A program made the position numbers and the translations under genes. The notes under the pieces are model-generated. The model saw nothing but the letters and a program-made list of their open reading frames with translations, did not search any database and had not been told where the DNA came from. From NCBI GenBank assembly GCA_016841365.1, contig JAENZI010000006.1:121398-185397 (forward strand): a stretch of 64,000 nt of DNA, given 5' to 3'. Shown in pieces: positions 1-8,207 of this stretch. The DNA comes from Anaerolineaceae bacterium (lineage in GTDB: Bacteria; Chloroflexota; Anaerolineae; Anaerolineales; Anaerolineaceae). Each line of letters opens with the position of its first letter. Within the stretch, counting starts at the first letter, position 1.

Positions 1-471
1 ATCCTCAATTGTCACCTCTCGCAAACGAGCATGCGCCAGCATGCCGGTGTGTTTACCAGAACAATTATGTCTGAAGGGTGTAGGCGTTTCGCCGGCAAGC
101 TTCATAGCATCCCGGGTTTCAGCATCATAAGGCCAATGAGCACCGCATGCCAGATCTGCTTCTGATGTCCTGATCTTATCATGCATTCTGCGCAAAACCT
201 CAACATGCAGGTCTGTTCCGGCGTGTGAGGCGCACATGATCGCGATCTCCTGGTCTGTAAAGCCAAAGGCAGCATCGCCCTCTCGTTCAATAAAGGGTAA
301 TGCCTGGAATGGTTTCATCGAACTGCGCGGATATGTCAACAGTTCAGGGTTGCCTGCGCCAGCCAACACATTGCCAGCAGCATCAACCACGATGTAAGCA
401 CCATAATGAATCGATTCCACAACCTCTCCCCGGGTCACTTCGACCAGGGGCACACAATCATGCGATTGCAT
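1..471 (-). CDS. L-asparaginase II family protein (3' end outside window)
   Basis: The N-terminal 157 residues are visible; the rest runs off the window. The start of the protein (VEVTRGEVVESIHYGAY, then YPRSSMKPFQALP and CASHAGTDLH) matches the asparaginase II family typified by the Rhizobium etli enzyme, which hydrolyses asparagine to aspartate and ammonia and is unrelated to the E. coli asparaginases. HNCSGKHTGM near the visible end is also typical of the family. The ATG at 471 has a good Shine-Dalgarno (AGAGGAATAAT). It begins one base after the stop codon of the upstream MBL-fold gene, so the two are probably translated from one mRNA. The active enzyme cannot be confirmed because the C-terminal half is missing. 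Confidence 0.85.
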   Translation of the reverse strand, partial: MQSHDCVPLVEVTRGEVVESIHYGAYIVVDAAGNVLAGAGNPELLTYPRSSMKPFQALPFIEREGDAAFGFTDQEIAIMCASHAGTDLHVEVLRRMHDKIRTSEADLACGAHWPYDAETRDAMKLAGETPTPFRHNCSGKHTGMLAHARLREVTIED

Positions 472-472
472 A

Positions 473-1336
473 TTATTCCTCTCCTTTTTCAACAGTCTTC
501 CGACCTGGGTAATGCCGATTCAAATACTGCTCTATCCCCCAGACCAGACGATTGTGATACATTTCCGCAACGCCAGGTTGGTATTCAAACGCCTTCAACA
601 AAGATGGAACTTGATCTACAATCGCTTCAACCGACCAGGTGCCTGACGCCAATTCCGCAACAACAGCTTTAACTTTTTCAAGAAAGCTTATCATCCGGTT
701 GAGCTCGGCAGGGTTGATCACACCCTCTCTACCGCTGACAATCTGGTAATCCTCATAAAATGCGGTTGTCAACCAATCCAGCTCAGACAGCCACCGATCC
801 AAATCAGACCATGCAAAGAAAGGCGGGTGATGGATGATCACGCTGTCGCCAACGAAGAGAACCTTCTTCGAATCGTAGCGCAGCCAGCTCCCTGCGACAT
901 GCGCCCCGGGTTGATGTGAGATTTCAACCGGATCATCATCCAGGTAGACCGTCATCTTGTCAGAGTAAGTTAGATCCAGAACAGGCCAACGGATATTGGC
1001 GGGCAGTTCATAAGGTTCCCAATCCGCACCCGCATCAAAATCTTGCCCGCGAGCGGTCGTTGGGCGGTTGTTCAGAATCTCAAGCGCCCGTTGATGTCCC
1101 ACAACCCGTCTTTCCATCGCCCGAATGCCAAGCGTTCGATCGATGTGGGTATCCAGCATCACCAACAGCTTATCAGCGCCACCGCCCAGGTTGGCAACAT
1201 CAATCCGCCAGGATTGCTGGTCCTGCGCCCGCAACGGCGCATCCACCATTACCACCGTTGATCCAATCCTTAATGCCCCCAGCACAACACCCGGGTAATT
1301 TCGCTCAATATAAATCCCTTCGGCAATTTCTTGCAT
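473..1336 (-). CDS. MBL-fold hydrolase-like protein with degenerate metal site
   Basis: A 287-residue protein with the outline of the metallo-beta-lactamase fold: an N-terminal strand pair (GIYIERNYPGVVLGALRIG), a position corresponding to the HxHxDH metal motif, QPGAHVAGS corresponding to the third metal-binding histidine, and VLFVGDSV corresponding to the bridging aspartate strand. The HxHxDH position reads DTHIDRTLG, so most metal ligands of the first site are lost. Function is unknown; it may bind one metal or none. An ATG at 1336 is preferred over a GTG at 1360 because GGGAAGG lies just upstream of it. It precedes the asparaginase gene by one base, suggesting an operon. Fold assignment is by motif order only. 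Confidence 0.7.
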   Translation of the reverse strand: MQEIAEGIYIERNYPGVVLGALRIGSTVVMVDAPLRAQDQQSWRIDVANLGGGADKLLVMLDTHIDRTLGIRAMERRVVGHQRALEILNNRPTTARGQDFDAGADWEPYELPANIRWPVLDLTYSDKMTVYLDDDPVEISHQPGAHVAGSWLRYDSKKVLFVGDSVIIHHPPFFAWSDLDRWLSELDWLTTAFYEDYQIVSGREGVINPAELNRMISFLEKVKAVVAELASGTWSVEAIVDQVPSLLKAFEYQPGVAEMYHNRLVWGIEQYLNRHYPGRKTVEKGEE

Positions 1337-1422
1337 GAGACCGTCACCTTCCCTAATCACTTTGTCGAAAACTTACTGATTATCCATTATACGATGAATT
1401 ATGTGCCAAAGTTCTCAGCACA

Positions 1423-2130
1423 TCAGGGTCGCTCACAGAGCGGGACTGCCTCCTTGTTTTCCCTTGCATTCAATGCTAACCCAAAATAGGGTGAAGGATC
1501 GAGGGTATTGTTGATCTCCAGTTCATTGAGAAATTTCCCGTTGCCGTCATCCCTCACGATCGAAAAATGCAAATGCACCCCTGTGGGGTTGCCCGGCGTG
1601 CCCGAATAATTCCCCTGATACCCCAAAAGGGTGCCTGCTGGCACATAAACTTCCATTGTTCCAGGCGGGAAGTCATCCACAATTAATGAGTTTCCATCTG
1701 AATCCGCTAAATGCGTGTAATAAGTCCAAATCTGCTGATCAGGTTGTAAGGGGTCCGATGGGATGCGGATAATCAAGGATGATTTCCAATCTGGCATGCG
1801 GGTGAGGTAGCCATCGTAAGCCGCATACACTGGCGTTTCGCCAACATCAGTTCCCCCGAAAATATCAATACCCTGGTGTCGATGTCCTGGGCGGAATGAA
1901 TCATCCCAGATAAAACCGATCATACCCGAAGTCGGGATGGCAAACGGGGCGTCGCCGCAGCGGCTTTGCGCCGGGATCATCATGTCTGCGTTGGCATTCG
2001 GGTTTCTGATAAAAGCGATCACCTTGCGCGTTCTTGAGTCTGGCAAAAAATAGGTTTTATAGAGCATAAAAGCGCCAAACGCCAACAGAACAACGATGAT
2101 GGTAATCAAGATGATCCAGTGTTTTTTCAT
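1423..2130 (-). CDS. Membrane-anchored M23 family metallopeptidase
   Basis: A 235-residue protein with a positively charged N-terminus, one membrane segment (about residues 5-25) and an extracytoplasmic LytM/M23 domain (about 75-215). The zinc ligands are visible: H85 and D89 in HQGID, and H186/H188 in the HLHF motif, with H140 in YYTHL as the additional catalytic histidine. M23 enzymes cut peptide cross-bridges in peptidoglycan or act as activators of amidases; the intact ligand set argues for catalytic activity here. There is no LysM domain, unlike the second M23 protein at 5255-6367. It is separated from the neighbouring asparaginase/MBL pair by 62 bases and could be a single-gene unit. 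Confidence 0.88.
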   Translation of the reverse strand: MKKHWIILITIIVVLLAFGAFMLYKTYFLPDSRTRKVIAFIRNPNANADMMIPAQSRCGDAPFAIPTSGMIGFIWDDSFRPGHRHQGIDIFGGTDVGETPVYAAYDGYLTRMPDWKSSLIIRIPSDPLQPDQQIWTYYTHLADSDGNSLIVDDFPPGTMEVYVPAGTLLGYQGNYSGTPGNPTGVHLHFSIVRDDGNGKFLNELEINNTLDPSPYFGLALNARENKEAVPLCERP

Positions 2131-2191
2131 AACATAACCCTATCACAAAAGATTATTTTCGCCGGCAATTGTAACAGGCTCGGAGAAAACT

Positions 2192-2219
2192 TTGCAAACA
2201 TCTGTAGAATTCTTATATT
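2192..2219 (+). promoter_or_regulatory. Candidate promoter for hsp20
   Basis: TTGCAA and TATATT are separated by 16 bases upstream of the small heat-shock gene. No CIRCE-type inverted repeat is visible, so heat induction through HrcA is not supported by the sequence. Confidence 0.4.
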
Positions 2220-2302
2220 TTTTAAATCTTCTTCAAACAGGCTGTTAACAAAAAAACAATAAGATAGCATTGAAAATAAAACAATAACCAATGGAGGAAA
2301 TG

Positions 2303-2719
2303 ATGACCCTTTATATCAACCCTGTCCGCCGCACAAGCCGACGACGCACACTGGACGAAATCATGCGTGATTATGACCAGGACTATTCGGCAGAATTGAC
2401 CTTCCCAATCGATGTCAAAGCAGACAGCGATTCATTCACCATCTCAGCCTTGCTGCCTGGCATCCATCCAGAAGATCTCGACATTCAAATTGTCAACGAA
2501 ATCGTCACGATTGCCGGCGAATTGCACGCTGACCGCGACGAAGATGGCAGCTACCTCTTGGCAGAACGACCATCAGGCAAATTTCATCGAGTGATCTCGC
2601 TCCCGACACCGCTCAACGCTAATGATGTTGAAGCAAATCTCGAAAATGGTGTGCTGACACTGGTCGTCCCCAAAGCTGAAGAAGCTAAACCGCGCACGAT
2701 TAAGATCAAACAGATATAA
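2303..2719 (+). CDS. Hsp20/alpha-crystallin small heat-shock protein
   Basis: A 138-residue protein with the alpha-crystallin domain (about residues 40-130): the segment FTISALLPGIHPEDLDIQI, the conserved NGVLTLVVPK (A-x-x-x-n-G-v-L motif) and a final IKI tail strand. These chaperones form oligomers that hold unfolding proteins in a refoldable state in the cytoplasm. GGAGG at 2293-2297 sets the start at the second of two tandem ATGs (2303). The gene stands alone, with its own candidate promoter and a hairpin terminator 25 bases after the stop. Length is normal for the family. Confidence 0.93.
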   Translation: MTLYINPVRRTSRRRTLDEIMRDYDQDYSAELTFPIDVKADSDSFTISALLPGIHPEDLDIQIVNEIVTIAGELHADRDEDGSYLLAERPSGKFHRVISLPTPLNANDVEANLENGVLTLVVPKAEEAKPRTIKIKQI

Positions 2720-2744
2720 TTAAAAACCCACCAATCTCATATTT

Positions 2745-2770
2745 GCGGGGCTGTCTCTAAACAGCCCCGC
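2745..2770 (+). terminator. Terminator after hsp20
   Basis: A perfect 10-bp stem (GCGGGGCTGT / ACAGCCCCGC) with a six-base loop. The following T-run is weak (GTTGCTATTT), so termination may be partial. Confidence 0.6.
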
Positions 2771-3240
2771 GTTGCTATTTAATTAGCGTAATCCATTTTC
2801 ATTCAAGATGCTAAAAACATCGCGCTGCGATAAAAACCTCATTTTAATCTATCCCCCAAATAGAAAATTTTCATCAGATTGAAGTTAAGGTTTGAATATC
2901 GTATAATTAAACCATCTCGCAAGATTCATGGGGAGTTGCTTGATGTTCGTCCTTTTTCCCTCATGTCTTGATTTTTCAGGAATTATTAATAACACAAGCA
3001 ATCAACACGCAATCATTAAAATCCTTTCACCAAGATTACCGGTATCATCAGGTTGTTTCATTCCACATCCTTATTCGGGGCACAAGGCACTCCCGGTCCG
3101 CCTTAGCCTCCCTCGGATTGGATAAAATTGCCTGTAATACGTCAATCATCAAAGATCACAGATCGAAACATTTTTAAATAGGTATTGTTCGTAATAAAAA
3201 AACTAATAAAAACAATATTCAAAAAATGAGAGGTGACATG
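2771..3240 (+). other. 470-base gene-poor region with a strong promoter
   Basis: No convincing protein gene is present. The only frames are short, lack Shine-Dalgarno sites and have unnatural composition. The region contains a near-consensus promoter at 2879-2907, which would give a leader of more than 300 nucleotides before the repeat-protein gene, or a separate small RNA. Confidence 0.5.
2879..2907 (+). promoter_or_regulatory. Promoter of long leader before the repeat protein
   Basis: TTGAAG and a perfect TATAAT are separated by 17 bases. Transcription would start near 2914 and run about 325 nucleotides before the start codon at 3241. Confidence 0.6.
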
Positions 3241-4575
3241 ATGAAAAAAAAATCCCTAACAATCATTATTGTGACGATCCTGGCGTTGATGTCACACAGC
3301 ATCACAGCACAGGCGGCGACAATCCCGACCATATCAATCGTTGGTGTAACCAAGGATGAGAAGGTAACAGTTCAAACCCATGACTTCCCTGCCGGAAAGG
3401 ATTTTGAGGTCCGCATGGGGCTTTTGGGCACCAAAGCCATTGGCGGCATCTTAGTAGGTACGGTTGATTCAAGAGATGGCGGAAGTCTGAAATTTACGTT
3501 TGATATCCCCGCCGCCTTATGTTCTAAGAGCGCGATTGCCATCCGTTTTGACTCAACCACAGGCGGATACTACTCATACAACTGGTTCACCAACACCACC
3601 TTTGGCACCCATGAAGGCGGTCTGCCGGCTGACGAACTGACCGGTATGCCCAGTGTGATTGTGGTCTCTGTCAAGAAGGACACCGTTGTGACCGTCAAAG
3701 GCACATCGTTCCCGTCAGACGAGGATTTCGACGTTTTGATGGGTGAATATGACGCGGATCTCGAAGATTTAGTGATGGTCGATACGATCACAGCGGATGA
3801 AAACAACAGGTTCTTGCAGACATTCGACATCCCTGCCAGCCTGCATTCCTCAGACAAACTGACCATTCACTTTGAATCAAAGGACAGCGACAAATTTGCT
3901 TCAGCCGATTTTGCGAATGTGACCGGCGCCTGCGGCGGAACGGGCATCACAGATGGAACGGACAGCTACACAGGTATCCCGACTATTTCAATCACATCGG
4001 TAGAAGAAGATGAAACCGTAACCTTGCAAACCCATAATTTTCCCATGGATAAAGAGTTCGTCGTCCTGATGGGGAAAATCGGCACCAAAGGCGTTGGCGG
4101 CATTGAGGTTGCCAAATTCAACTCTGGCGACGGCGGATCGTTCTCGAAGACATTCGATATCCCGGATTCACTCAAGGGACTATACCAGATCGCCATCCGG
4201 TTGCAGACCAGCGACAACCACTACTATGCCTATAACTGGTTTTTCAACAACACAACCGATGGAACCACCCCTGATGGCTACGCCGGCATCCCGACCTTCA
4301 CAATCATTGGCGTGAAAAAGGGTGAGACCCTCACCATCAAGACCAATAACTTCCCTGCAGATATCGACTTCAAGGTGTTGATGGGCAAAATGGGTACACA
4401 GGGTGTTGATGGCATCCTGGTCGAGACCATCGATTCGGGTACGGGCGGCGCCTTTACCGACACCTTTGACATCCCGGATACTTTGGCTCGGGATGCCAGA
4501 ATCGCGATCCGCCTTCAGGCGACAACTGGCGGATTTTATGCCTACAACTGGTTCTACAACGCGACCTACCCATAG
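3241..4575 (+). CDS. Secreted protein of four tandem ~93-residue repeats
   Basis: A 444-residue exported protein. Residues 1-26 form a Sec signal peptide ending ITAQA. The mature protein is almost entirely four repeats at about 28-120, 135-228, 245-338 and 349-442. Each begins G-[IM]-P-[ST]-x-x-I, has a FP-x-x-x-[DE]-F-x-V-x-MG segment, a T-F-D-IP motif, and (except repeat 2) ends with IAIR followed by Y-x-YNWF-x-N-x-T. Repeat 2 has lost the YNWF ending and is the most divergent. There is no lipobox, sortase signal or membrane anchor, so it is probably released or non-covalently wall-bound. GAGAGGTGAC favours the second of two tandem ATGs. I do not recognise a characterised family; the repeat looks like a beta-sandwich surface module. 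Confidence 0.85.
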   Translation: MKKKSLTIIIVTILALMSHSITAQAATIPTISIVGVTKDEKVTVQTHDFPAGKDFEVRMGLLGTKAIGGILVGTVDSRDGGSLKFTFDIPAALCSKSAIAIRFDSTTGGYYSYNWFTNTTFGTHEGGLPADELTGMPSVIVVSVKKDTVVTVKGTSFPSDEDFDVLMGEYDADLEDLVMVDTITADENNRFLQTFDIPASLHSSDKLTIHFESKDSDKFASADFANVTGACGGTGITDGTDSYTGIPTISITSVEEDETVTLQTHNFPMDKEFVVLMGKIGTKGVGGIEVAKFNSGDGGSFSKTFDIPDSLKGLYQIAIRLQTSDNHYYAYNWFFNNTTDGTTPDGYAGIPTFTIIGVKKGETLTIKTNNFPADIDFKVLMGKMGTQGVDGILVETIDSGTGGAFTDTFDIPDTLARDARIAIRLQATTGGFYAYNWFYNATYP

Positions 4576-4700
4576 AACAAAACCGTAGAATCTGAGCCAG
4601 AACAAGGGAAAAATTATCGGGCAAAATTCGATAAAATTTTAACAAAAACCACTGGTCTCGCGCCTTTTAATGTGGTAATATCCTGTCGAGGTAATCACTT

Positions 4701-5090
4701 ATGGATAATAAAATTACAATCATCGAAGGCCCGACCCCCAGTTTTGACTCGGTTGAGACAGACTTTTTAATTGGGATCAATGGTTGGACGGCAGGATTAA
4801 GTGAAGGCCCCTTCCTCTACGATACCGCCCGCACCACCCTGCGAACATTCAACGGCGCAGCGCTCCTGGAACGATGCCACAAAGCCTGGGCGCAAAAAGC
4901 GACTATGTTCCTGGAATACCGTGACCCCATCGGCATGAAAAAGGAAGTTCCAATCATAGCAGCCCGATCCATCGACTCTGAAGATGGCGACATGCTGGTA
5001 TTGTGGGTCCGGCAAGAATATGAAGAAGATGAAGAGGAAGACTTCGACATCGACTTTGACGATTTCGACGATGACGACTCTGTCTGGTAA
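4701..5090 (+). CDS. Hypothetical small protein with highly acidic tail
   Basis: A 129-residue protein that I do not recognise. Residues 1-105 look like a compact cytoplasmic domain, and the last 24 are almost all Asp and Glu (EEDEEEDFDIDFDDFDDDD) ending SVW. There is no signal peptide or membrane segment. GAGG lies nine bases upstream of the ATG at 4701, and a strong hairpin terminator follows. Acidic tails of this kind occur in nucleic-acid mimics and in proteins that bind basic partners, but nothing here assigns a role. Confidence 0.7.
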   Translation: MDNKITIIEGPTPSFDSVETDFLIGINGWTAGLSEGPFLYDTARTTLRTFNGAALLERCHKAWAQKATMFLEYRDPIGMKKEVPIIAARSIDSEDGDMLVLWVRQEYEEDEEEDFDIDFDDFDDDDSVW

Positions 5091-5112
5091 GTAAAAATAT
5101 TTCGAAGAACAC

Positions 5113-5138
5113 AAAAGCGCCCTAAAAGGGCGCTTTTT
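5113..5138. terminator. Bidirectional terminator between 4701 gene and tRNA-Arg
   Basis: AAAAGCGCCC / GGGCGCTTTT stem with a five-base loop and T-runs on both strands. It can serve the plus-strand acidic protein gene and the minus-strand rho-LysM-tRNA transcript. Confidence 0.85.
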
Positions 5139-5154
5139 GTATTATTCTGATCAA

Positions 5155-5228
5155 TGCTCCAGGAGGGACTCGAACCCCCAACCTAGGCGTTAGGAGTGCC
5201 TTGCTCTGTCCAGTTGAGCTACTGGAGC
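5155..5228 (-). tRNA. tRNA-Arg (anticodon CCT)
   Basis: A 74-base cloverleaf on the minus strand. The acceptor stem GCTCCAG pairs with CTGGAGC, the D stem is GCTC/GAGC, the anticodon loop is CTCCTAA giving CCT, and the T arm is GGGGG-TTCGAGT-CCCTC, with A as discriminator. The anticodon stem has one A/C mismatch next to the loop. The 3' CCA is not encoded. It lies 26 bases downstream of the LysM/M23 gene on the same strand and may be co-transcribed with it. Confidence 0.93.
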
Positions 5229-5254
5229 AAAAATCGAGATGATTATATCACACA

Positions 5255-6367
5255 TCAACCCGGAGGTAATACCGTCCAAGGGTTGAGGAAGCCGCCCAAA
5301 TAGCGCACTTCAAAGTGCAGGTGAGGCCCGGTTGAATTGCCTGTTGAACCTGCATAACCAATCACCATCCCCTGGGAAGCATTAGAACCGCAGGAGACAT
5401 TGATCGAGCTGAGGTGGGCATACAGGGTATGATAGCCATTCTGGTGATCGATCATTACCACATTACCGTAGCCGTTGCTATCCCAACCGGCAAACACCAC
5501 CACGCCTGCATCAGAGGCGTAGATCGGAGCCCCTGTTCCGGCGGCAATATCAATCGCCAGGTGACCGGACCAGAAGTCGTTCCCTGAAAGATAGTGGTTA
5601 TCCGCAGGCCAGATGAAGAATCCGCCGCCATATAGACCTGGACCAGCAACTTCACATCCGCCCGGCAATGTGGCATTCGTGCCAGATCGCCCCACAGCGT
5701 ATGTCGGCACCACCCACTGTTGAAATTCCCGTTCGCCGCCCGGGATCATAACCATCTGTCCGGGTTCAATCTCAGGATTGGTTAAATCCAGGTTGTTACC
5801 AACCCAGTTCATAATATCGTCTTGAGAAGCTCGAAAATCTGCTGCAACCTTCTCCAGGGTATCGCCCTCTTTCCATTCATATAAGATGCCATTGGTCGGC
5901 GGAATTCGTAATTCCTGCCCGACAGAGATGGAGTGAGGATCGTCTTTGAGAACATCATAGTTTGACCATAGCAGGGTCTCAGGCGAAATATTATATTTCT
6001 TCGCAATGCTGAATACTGCGTCTCCCAGTTCAACCTGATAAAGCACAGGTTGGCTGCGAGGGCGAGTCGGCGCAATGGTCTGAGTTTCCGGGTAGCGGGT
6101 CAAGTAACTGTCGTCTTGCTCTGCTGTAAAATAAGGCATACTCGCCAGATCAGTGGCTGAGGCTTCCGAAACAGGGTCTACATCAATCGATTGTGCATCC
6201 CCAGTTCTTTCTGTTAGTTCACGCGCCAAAATTGGCTGCCAGTAGAGGAGAGAAACCAAAACTGCCACTAACACTGCCGTCACCGCCCAGGATAGCCAAT
6301 TTTGCCATTTGCGCGGTTGTTCTTGTTCTTGCGAATCTATCTTTGTATTATTTTCCAAAACAATCAC
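5255..6367 (-). CDS. Membrane-anchored LysM-LysM-M23 peptidoglycan peptidase
   Basis: A 370-residue protein: short cytoplasmic N-terminus, one membrane segment (about 27-44), two LysM domains (about 108-156 and 160-209) that bind peptidoglycan glycan chains, and a C-terminal M23 domain (about 250-365). Zinc ligands H269 and D273 (HLAID) and H349/H351 (HLHF), with H313/H318 between them, are all present, so the enzyme should be active. It resembles NlpD/EnvC-like hydrolases in layout but has a complete active site. The start is a GTG after an AGGTAG site. It begins 19 bases after the rho stop codon on the same strand, so it is likely co-transcribed with rho. Confidence 0.9.
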   Translation of the reverse strand: MIVLENNTKIDSQEQEQPRKWQNWLSWAVTAVLVAVLVSLLYWQPILARELTERTGDAQSIDVDPVSEASATDLASMPYFTAEQDDSYLTRYPETQTIAPTRPRSQPVLYQVELGDAVFSIAKKYNISPETLLWSNYDVLKDDPHSISVGQELRIPPTNGILYEWKEGDTLEKVAADFRASQDDIMNWVGNNLDLTNPEIEPGQMVMIPGGEREFQQWVVPTYAVGRSGTNATLPGGCEVAGPGLYGGGFFIWPADNHYLSGNDFWSGHLAIDIAAGTGAPIYASDAGVVVFAGWDSNGYGNVVMIDHQNGYHTLYAHLSSINVSCGSNASQGMVIGYAGSTGNSTGPHLHFEVRYLGGFLNPWTVLPPG

Positions 6368-6386
6368 CTACCTGTAAAATTAGCCC

Positions 6387-7655
6387 TTAATTGTTAAGCG
6401 TTTCTAAGAATTCCAGGTTCGTTTTTGTGCGAGAAATCTGCTGAACAATGGCTTCCATTGCCACAGCCTGGTCCATACCAGCACCTTGCGGCGGTGAAGC
6501 AATCATCTGCAAATACATTCGTCGCATCAACCAGGCACGCCTCATAATATCTGGTCCAAGCAGCAGGTCTTCACGACGGGTTGATGAACGTTCAATATCG
6601 ATCGCAGGGAAGGTGCGCCGCTCTTGCAGCCGTCTCGAAAGATGCAACTCCATATTACCCGTTCCTTTGAATTCTTCAAAGACGACATCATCCAACCGTG
6701 AACCGGTATCCACAAGCGCTGTGGCGACAATTGTCAAAGAGCCGCCTTCTTCCAGATTACGTGCAGCACCGAAGAAGTTTTTCGGCGGATATAATGCCGA
6801 AGGATCCAAACCGCCAGAGAGCGTACGTCCGGAAGGGTTAACAACCAGGTTGTAAGCACGGGCTAACCTTGTGAGAGAGTCCATTAAGATCACCACATCA
6901 AGCCCGGACTCAACCAGTCTTTTTGAGCGTTCCAGGGCAATTTCTGCCATCCGCACATGGGCTGATACAGGTTCGTCAAAGGTCGAGGCAACCACTTCCG
7001 CTTCCACGGAGCGGTCCATATCTGTCACCTCTTCAGGGCGCTCACCGATCAAAGACATGATCTGGCGCACTTCGGGGTGATTATGGAATATGGCGTTTGC
7101 AATTTCTTTTAGAATGGTGGTTTTACCGGCTTTTGGCGGGGAAACGATCATCCCGCGCTGCCCGCGTCCAACAGGCGCGATCAAATTGATAATGCGGGTT
7201 GAAAGCACCTTGGGATCATATTCTAAATTGAAACGTTGGTCGGGGAAAATCGGGGTAAGTTTGCCAAAATCAGGTCGCTTACGGGCTTCGTCAGGTGTCA
7301 GGCCGTTAACATATTCAACCTTCAACAAGCCATAATGGCGTTCGGATTCGCGTGGTGGTCGCACGTGTCCAATCACCATATCACCAGATCGCAGTTCGTA
7401 TCGGCGTAATTGGGACTGAGAAACATAAACGTCCTCTGAACCGATTCGATAATTTTGGCGTAAGAATCCAATGCCCTCATTCATGATTTCGAGGACGCCG
7501 CCCCGAATTTCAAGCCCTTCGTTTTCTCCTAACGCCCTGGCAACAAGAAGGATCAAGCTTTCTTTCTTATGGCGTTGCGGCCGCGGGATATTTAAATCCT
7601 TGGCCATCGTTCGTAATTCAGTTAATGTTTTTTGTTCTAGGTCAATTATCTCCAT
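6387..7655 (-). CDS. rho: Transcription termination factor Rho
   Basis: A 422-residue Rho hexamer subunit. Residues about 5-45 are the Rho_N helical domain, 50-120 the cold-shock-like primary RNA-binding site (including GIGFLRQNYRIG and SGDMVIGHVRPP), and the rest the RecA-type motor. The Walker A is SPPKAGKTT, the Walker B is LDVVILMDSLTRLARAYN, and the Q-loop region is GTGNMELHLSRRL. Length is standard, with no large insertion in the RNA-binding domain. The ATG at 7655 has only a weak Shine-Dalgarno. A candidate promoter 300 bases upstream gives it an unusually long leader, in keeping with the autoregulated long leaders seen at other bacterial rho genes. The LysM/M23 gene follows by 19 bases. 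Confidence 0.98.
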   Translation of the reverse strand: MEIIDLEQKTLTELRTMAKDLNIPRPQRHKKESLILLVARALGENEGLEIRGGVLEIMNEGIGFLRQNYRIGSEDVYVSQSQLRRYELRSGDMVIGHVRPPRESERHYGLLKVEYVNGLTPDEARKRPDFGKLTPIFPDQRFNLEYDPKVLSTRIINLIAPVGRGQRGMIVSPPKAGKTTILKEIANAIFHNHPEVRQIMSLIGERPEEVTDMDRSVEAEVVASTFDEPVSAHVRMAEIALERSKRLVESGLDVVILMDSLTRLARAYNLVVNPSGRTLSGGLDPSALYPPKNFFGAARNLEEGGSLTIVATALVDTGSRLDDVVFEEFKGTGNMELHLSRRLQERRTFPAIDIERSSTRREDLLLGPDIMRRAWLMRRMYLQMIASPPQGAGMDQAVAMEAIVQQISRTKTNLEFLETLNN

Positions 7656-7952
7656 CGGTCAACTTTTCTCTATTTTTCCTGGTTTTAAGGGTCGATAATA
7701 AATAAATTCTGTGGTCGCACGATCTGCTAACACGTCAAAATATACATCTGCAAAAACAAATGGGAACAGTATCACTTAATCCATAAAAATTAATAATCAA
7801 TTCAATATTAAAAGGTTTTCCCGCGCGCTGATCCAGAATTATTCAGACATATTGGCAGGTTGACAATGATTTCTGTTAAAGGCTTTCGGGAGACAAGTCG
7901 TCCGGACTCAAAAACTCTTGAGCCGGTATTTTCATTCTATTTTTAAGGTTAC
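7656..7952 (-). promoter_or_regulatory. Long 5' leader of rho
   Basis: About 300 nucleotides between the candidate promoter and the rho start codon, with no protein gene. Near its 5' end it can form a hairpin (CCGG-C-TCAA ... TTGA-GT-CCGG on the minus strand, around 7896-7935). Rho autoregulates by terminating within its own leader in E. coli; the same role here is inference. Confidence 0.4.
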
Positions 7953-7958
7953 CCAACA

Positions 7959-7987
7959 ATTATAACAGACTTTAAAACCCCAAACAA
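7959..7987 (-). promoter_or_regulatory. Candidate rho promoter
   Basis: On the minus strand, TTGTTT and a perfect TATAAT are separated by 17 bases, with predicted start near 7952. Confidence 0.55.
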
Positions 7988-8156
7988 GCGATGTTTTTAA
8001 CTCTTTCAAAGCGGTTTATTATATATCATAATACTCGAAAATTTTTAAGGGTCAAGGTCTGTTGAGAAATAATAGATTTTGAAATTCCACGCTGCATTTT
8101 GTGATGTTAATTATTGCTTATAATGAGAGCAAGAAAAATCGTCAGACTGCTTGCTA

Positions 8157-8165
8157 TGCTATAAT
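8157..8165 (+). promoter_or_regulatory. Extended -10 promoter for ftsK
   Basis: TGCTATAAT is a consensus extended -10 element 43 bases before the ftsK start. A second TATAAT lies at 8119-8124. Neither has a convincing -35 hexamer. The remainder of 7990-8150 holds nothing I can name. Confidence 0.45.
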
Positions 8166-8207
8166 CCTTTCCATAAGCAAGCACGATTGACTCACCAGGA
8201 GCCGGGA

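Noticed and set aside
2960..3175. Minus-strand sequence resembling a TPP riboswitch (AACCTGAT, then CCGG-TAAT-CTTGG)
   Set aside because: The CTGAGA element and the GCG-AGGG pairing are missing, and no gene lies downstream on that strand.
2928..3177. Small proteins in the gap before the repeat protein
   Set aside because: Overlapping short frames, no ribosome site and no protein-like composition.
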